Made by a program: the position numbers and the translations under genes. The notes under the pieces were generated by a model, which saw only the letters and a program-made list of their open reading frames with translations, was not told where the DNA came from and ran no database searches. From contig CANMCO010000004.1 in the NCBI GenBank assembly GCA_947496355.1, forward strand, positions 310,001-374,000: a DNA stretch of 64,000 nucleotides, in the 5' to 3' direction. Shown here piece by piece: positions 63,452 to 64,000 of the stretch; within the stretch, counting starts at the first letter, position 1, and every line of letters begins with the position of its first letter. This stretch comes from an uncultured Aquimarina sp. Lineage in GTDB: Bacteria > Bacteroidota > Bacteroidia > Flavobacteriales > Flavobacteriaceae.

Positions 63452-63480
63452 CAAAAGTATATATTTCTGCGCTATTACAA
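63452..63480 (-). promoter_or_regulatory. Promoter of the bamD operon
   Basis: TTG, 18 bases and TACTTTTG on the minus strand, ending 18 bases before the bamD ATG. It is a full match to the Bacteroidota consensus. Confidence 0.75.
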
Positions 63481-63663
63481 AAACTTTAGTTCATCAATTC
63501 ACCTGTCTTTACATATTGGTACCAAATTAACAGATAGAATTTACCTAAAAGTAACCTAAGCACATCTTGGGTTACTAATTTTGGCTTATTATAATAACTA
63601 GATTTCTGGGTACTTGTTGCAGGATTACAATGCTTTTCCTCAAACATTACATTTTAATTCACA

Positions 63664-64000
63664 TCATAAATCATTTGAAAAAGTTTCATCTAACTTATCA
63701 TGATCCAATATTGTATATCCGGCATCGTCATAATAAAATGCAGGGACAAATTTTTGATCTTGTTTCATGTTCTTTAGTACATACGAATGTACTTGATGAA
63801 CTTCTTGTGAAAACGATTCATCATAGTAGCTCACTAGCAATAAAACTTCACCGTTTAGATGTGCAAGTTGTTCTCTGCTATATCCATATAGAGGACTAGA
63901 TTCATTTATAGAATGAACTATTGTCCAGGTTGTTGGCAAGTAAGTAATCGTATTTCGTTCTAACTTAAGGTTATAAAAATTATTGACATACGCCTTATCC
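63664..64000 (-). CDS. Inward-rectifier-type potassium channel, C-terminal part
   Basis: Partial gene cut by the window end; about 111 C-terminal residues are visible. The frame stays open to base 64000. It reads FYNLKLERNTITYLPTTWTI, then VHSINESSPLYGYSREQL and a run of beta strands with DESFSQEVH. This matches the cytoplasmic immunoglobulin-like domain of Kir/KirBac channels, including the PTTWTIVH and SPL segments. The pore lies outside the window. The CAA at 63937-63939 (TTG, a leucine codon here) is internal, not a start. Confidence 0.82.
   Translation of the reverse strand, partial: DKAYVNNFYNLKLERNTITYLPTTWTIVHSINESSPLYGYSREQLAHLNGEVLLLVSYYDESFSQEVHQVHSYVLKNMKQDQKFVPAFYYDDAGYTILDHDKLDETFSNDL

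Noticed and set aside
63664..63939. Complete 91-residue gene on the minus strand
   Set aside because: Its TTG start codes an internal leucine. The frame continues to the window end with sequence typical of Kir channels, so the gene is partial.
1..64000. CRISPR arrays, tRNA/rRNA genes, IS elements or prophage
   Set aside because: No regularly spaced repeats, no tRNA-like cloverleaf, no transposase or phage structural gene was found when reading both strands. A tool-based scan could still find a short RNA gene.

Overview
This 64 kb window is chromosomal DNA from a member of the Bacteroidota, most likely a marine Flavobacteriaceae (an Aquimarina-like genus would fit; this is an inference). The evidence is low GC, dense short-spaced operons, many lipoproteins of flavobacterial type, an RprX/RprY two-component pair, YtxJ, DUF4835 and BamD-RpoZ-CoaBC gene order. 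The Bacteroidota promoter element TAnnTTTG recurs upstream of genes, several times with a TTG about 18-23 bases before it. No rRNA, tRNA, IS element, CRISPR array or prophage was seen.

Layout. 0-8.7 kb: an SDR gene and its TetR regulator with three operator-like palindromes, dsbD-tilS, a sigma-70-like gene, pabB with an FMN reductase, and a cysteine-rich lipoprotein. 8.8-14.0 kb: a plus-strand run of DEAD-box helicase, NYN-domain protein, DUF457 membrane hydrolase, a lipidated subclass B1 metallo-beta-lactamase and an ABC exporter. 14.0-19.1 kb: a DUF3179 remnant, a small lipoprotein, a double-CDGSH protein, an ExbB/MotA-like membrane protein, an alpha/beta hydrolase and a LytS/LytTR pair. 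19.2-23 kb: a CHRD-like lipoprotein, dihydrolipoyl dehydrogenase and a beta-helix lipoprotein.

23-28 kb is the most unusual region. Two large minus-strand proteins carry the DUF4157 (eCIS core) module with an intact HELTH motif, with a GNAT acetyltransferase gene between them. Their C-terminal halves differ. One has a PD-(D/E)xK nuclease-like pattern in an arginine-rich tail. The other ends in a domain whose Cys, Glu and His, and a glycine-rich Glu-to-His segment, match the Bacillus Tgl transglutaminase. No contractile-injection structural genes are in the window, so these look like detached cargo or toxin genes.

28-43 kb is mostly housekeeping (lspA, glyA, a fumarylacetoacetase, ytxJ, clpB, smpB, pcm) with secreted proteins between. 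It includes a TetR-thioesterase pair in which the same 20-base perfect palindrome precedes both genes. 43-52.3 kb: oxidoreductase, 3-hydroxybutyryl-CoA dehydrogenase, DUF1015, YggS, a DEDDh exonuclease-GIY-YIG fusion, a DUF3857 protein, a potassium-channel-like protein with a zinc ribbon, and miaA. 52.3-64 kb, all minus strand: rprXY, coaE, YbbR, a glycosyltransferase, fabI, recN, DUF4835, coaBC, rpoZ, bamD and the C-terminal part of an inward-rectifier-type potassium channel cut by the window edge.

Several TTG codons at the far 5' ends of reading frames lie inside TAnnTTTG promoter boxes. In those genes the start was moved downstream.
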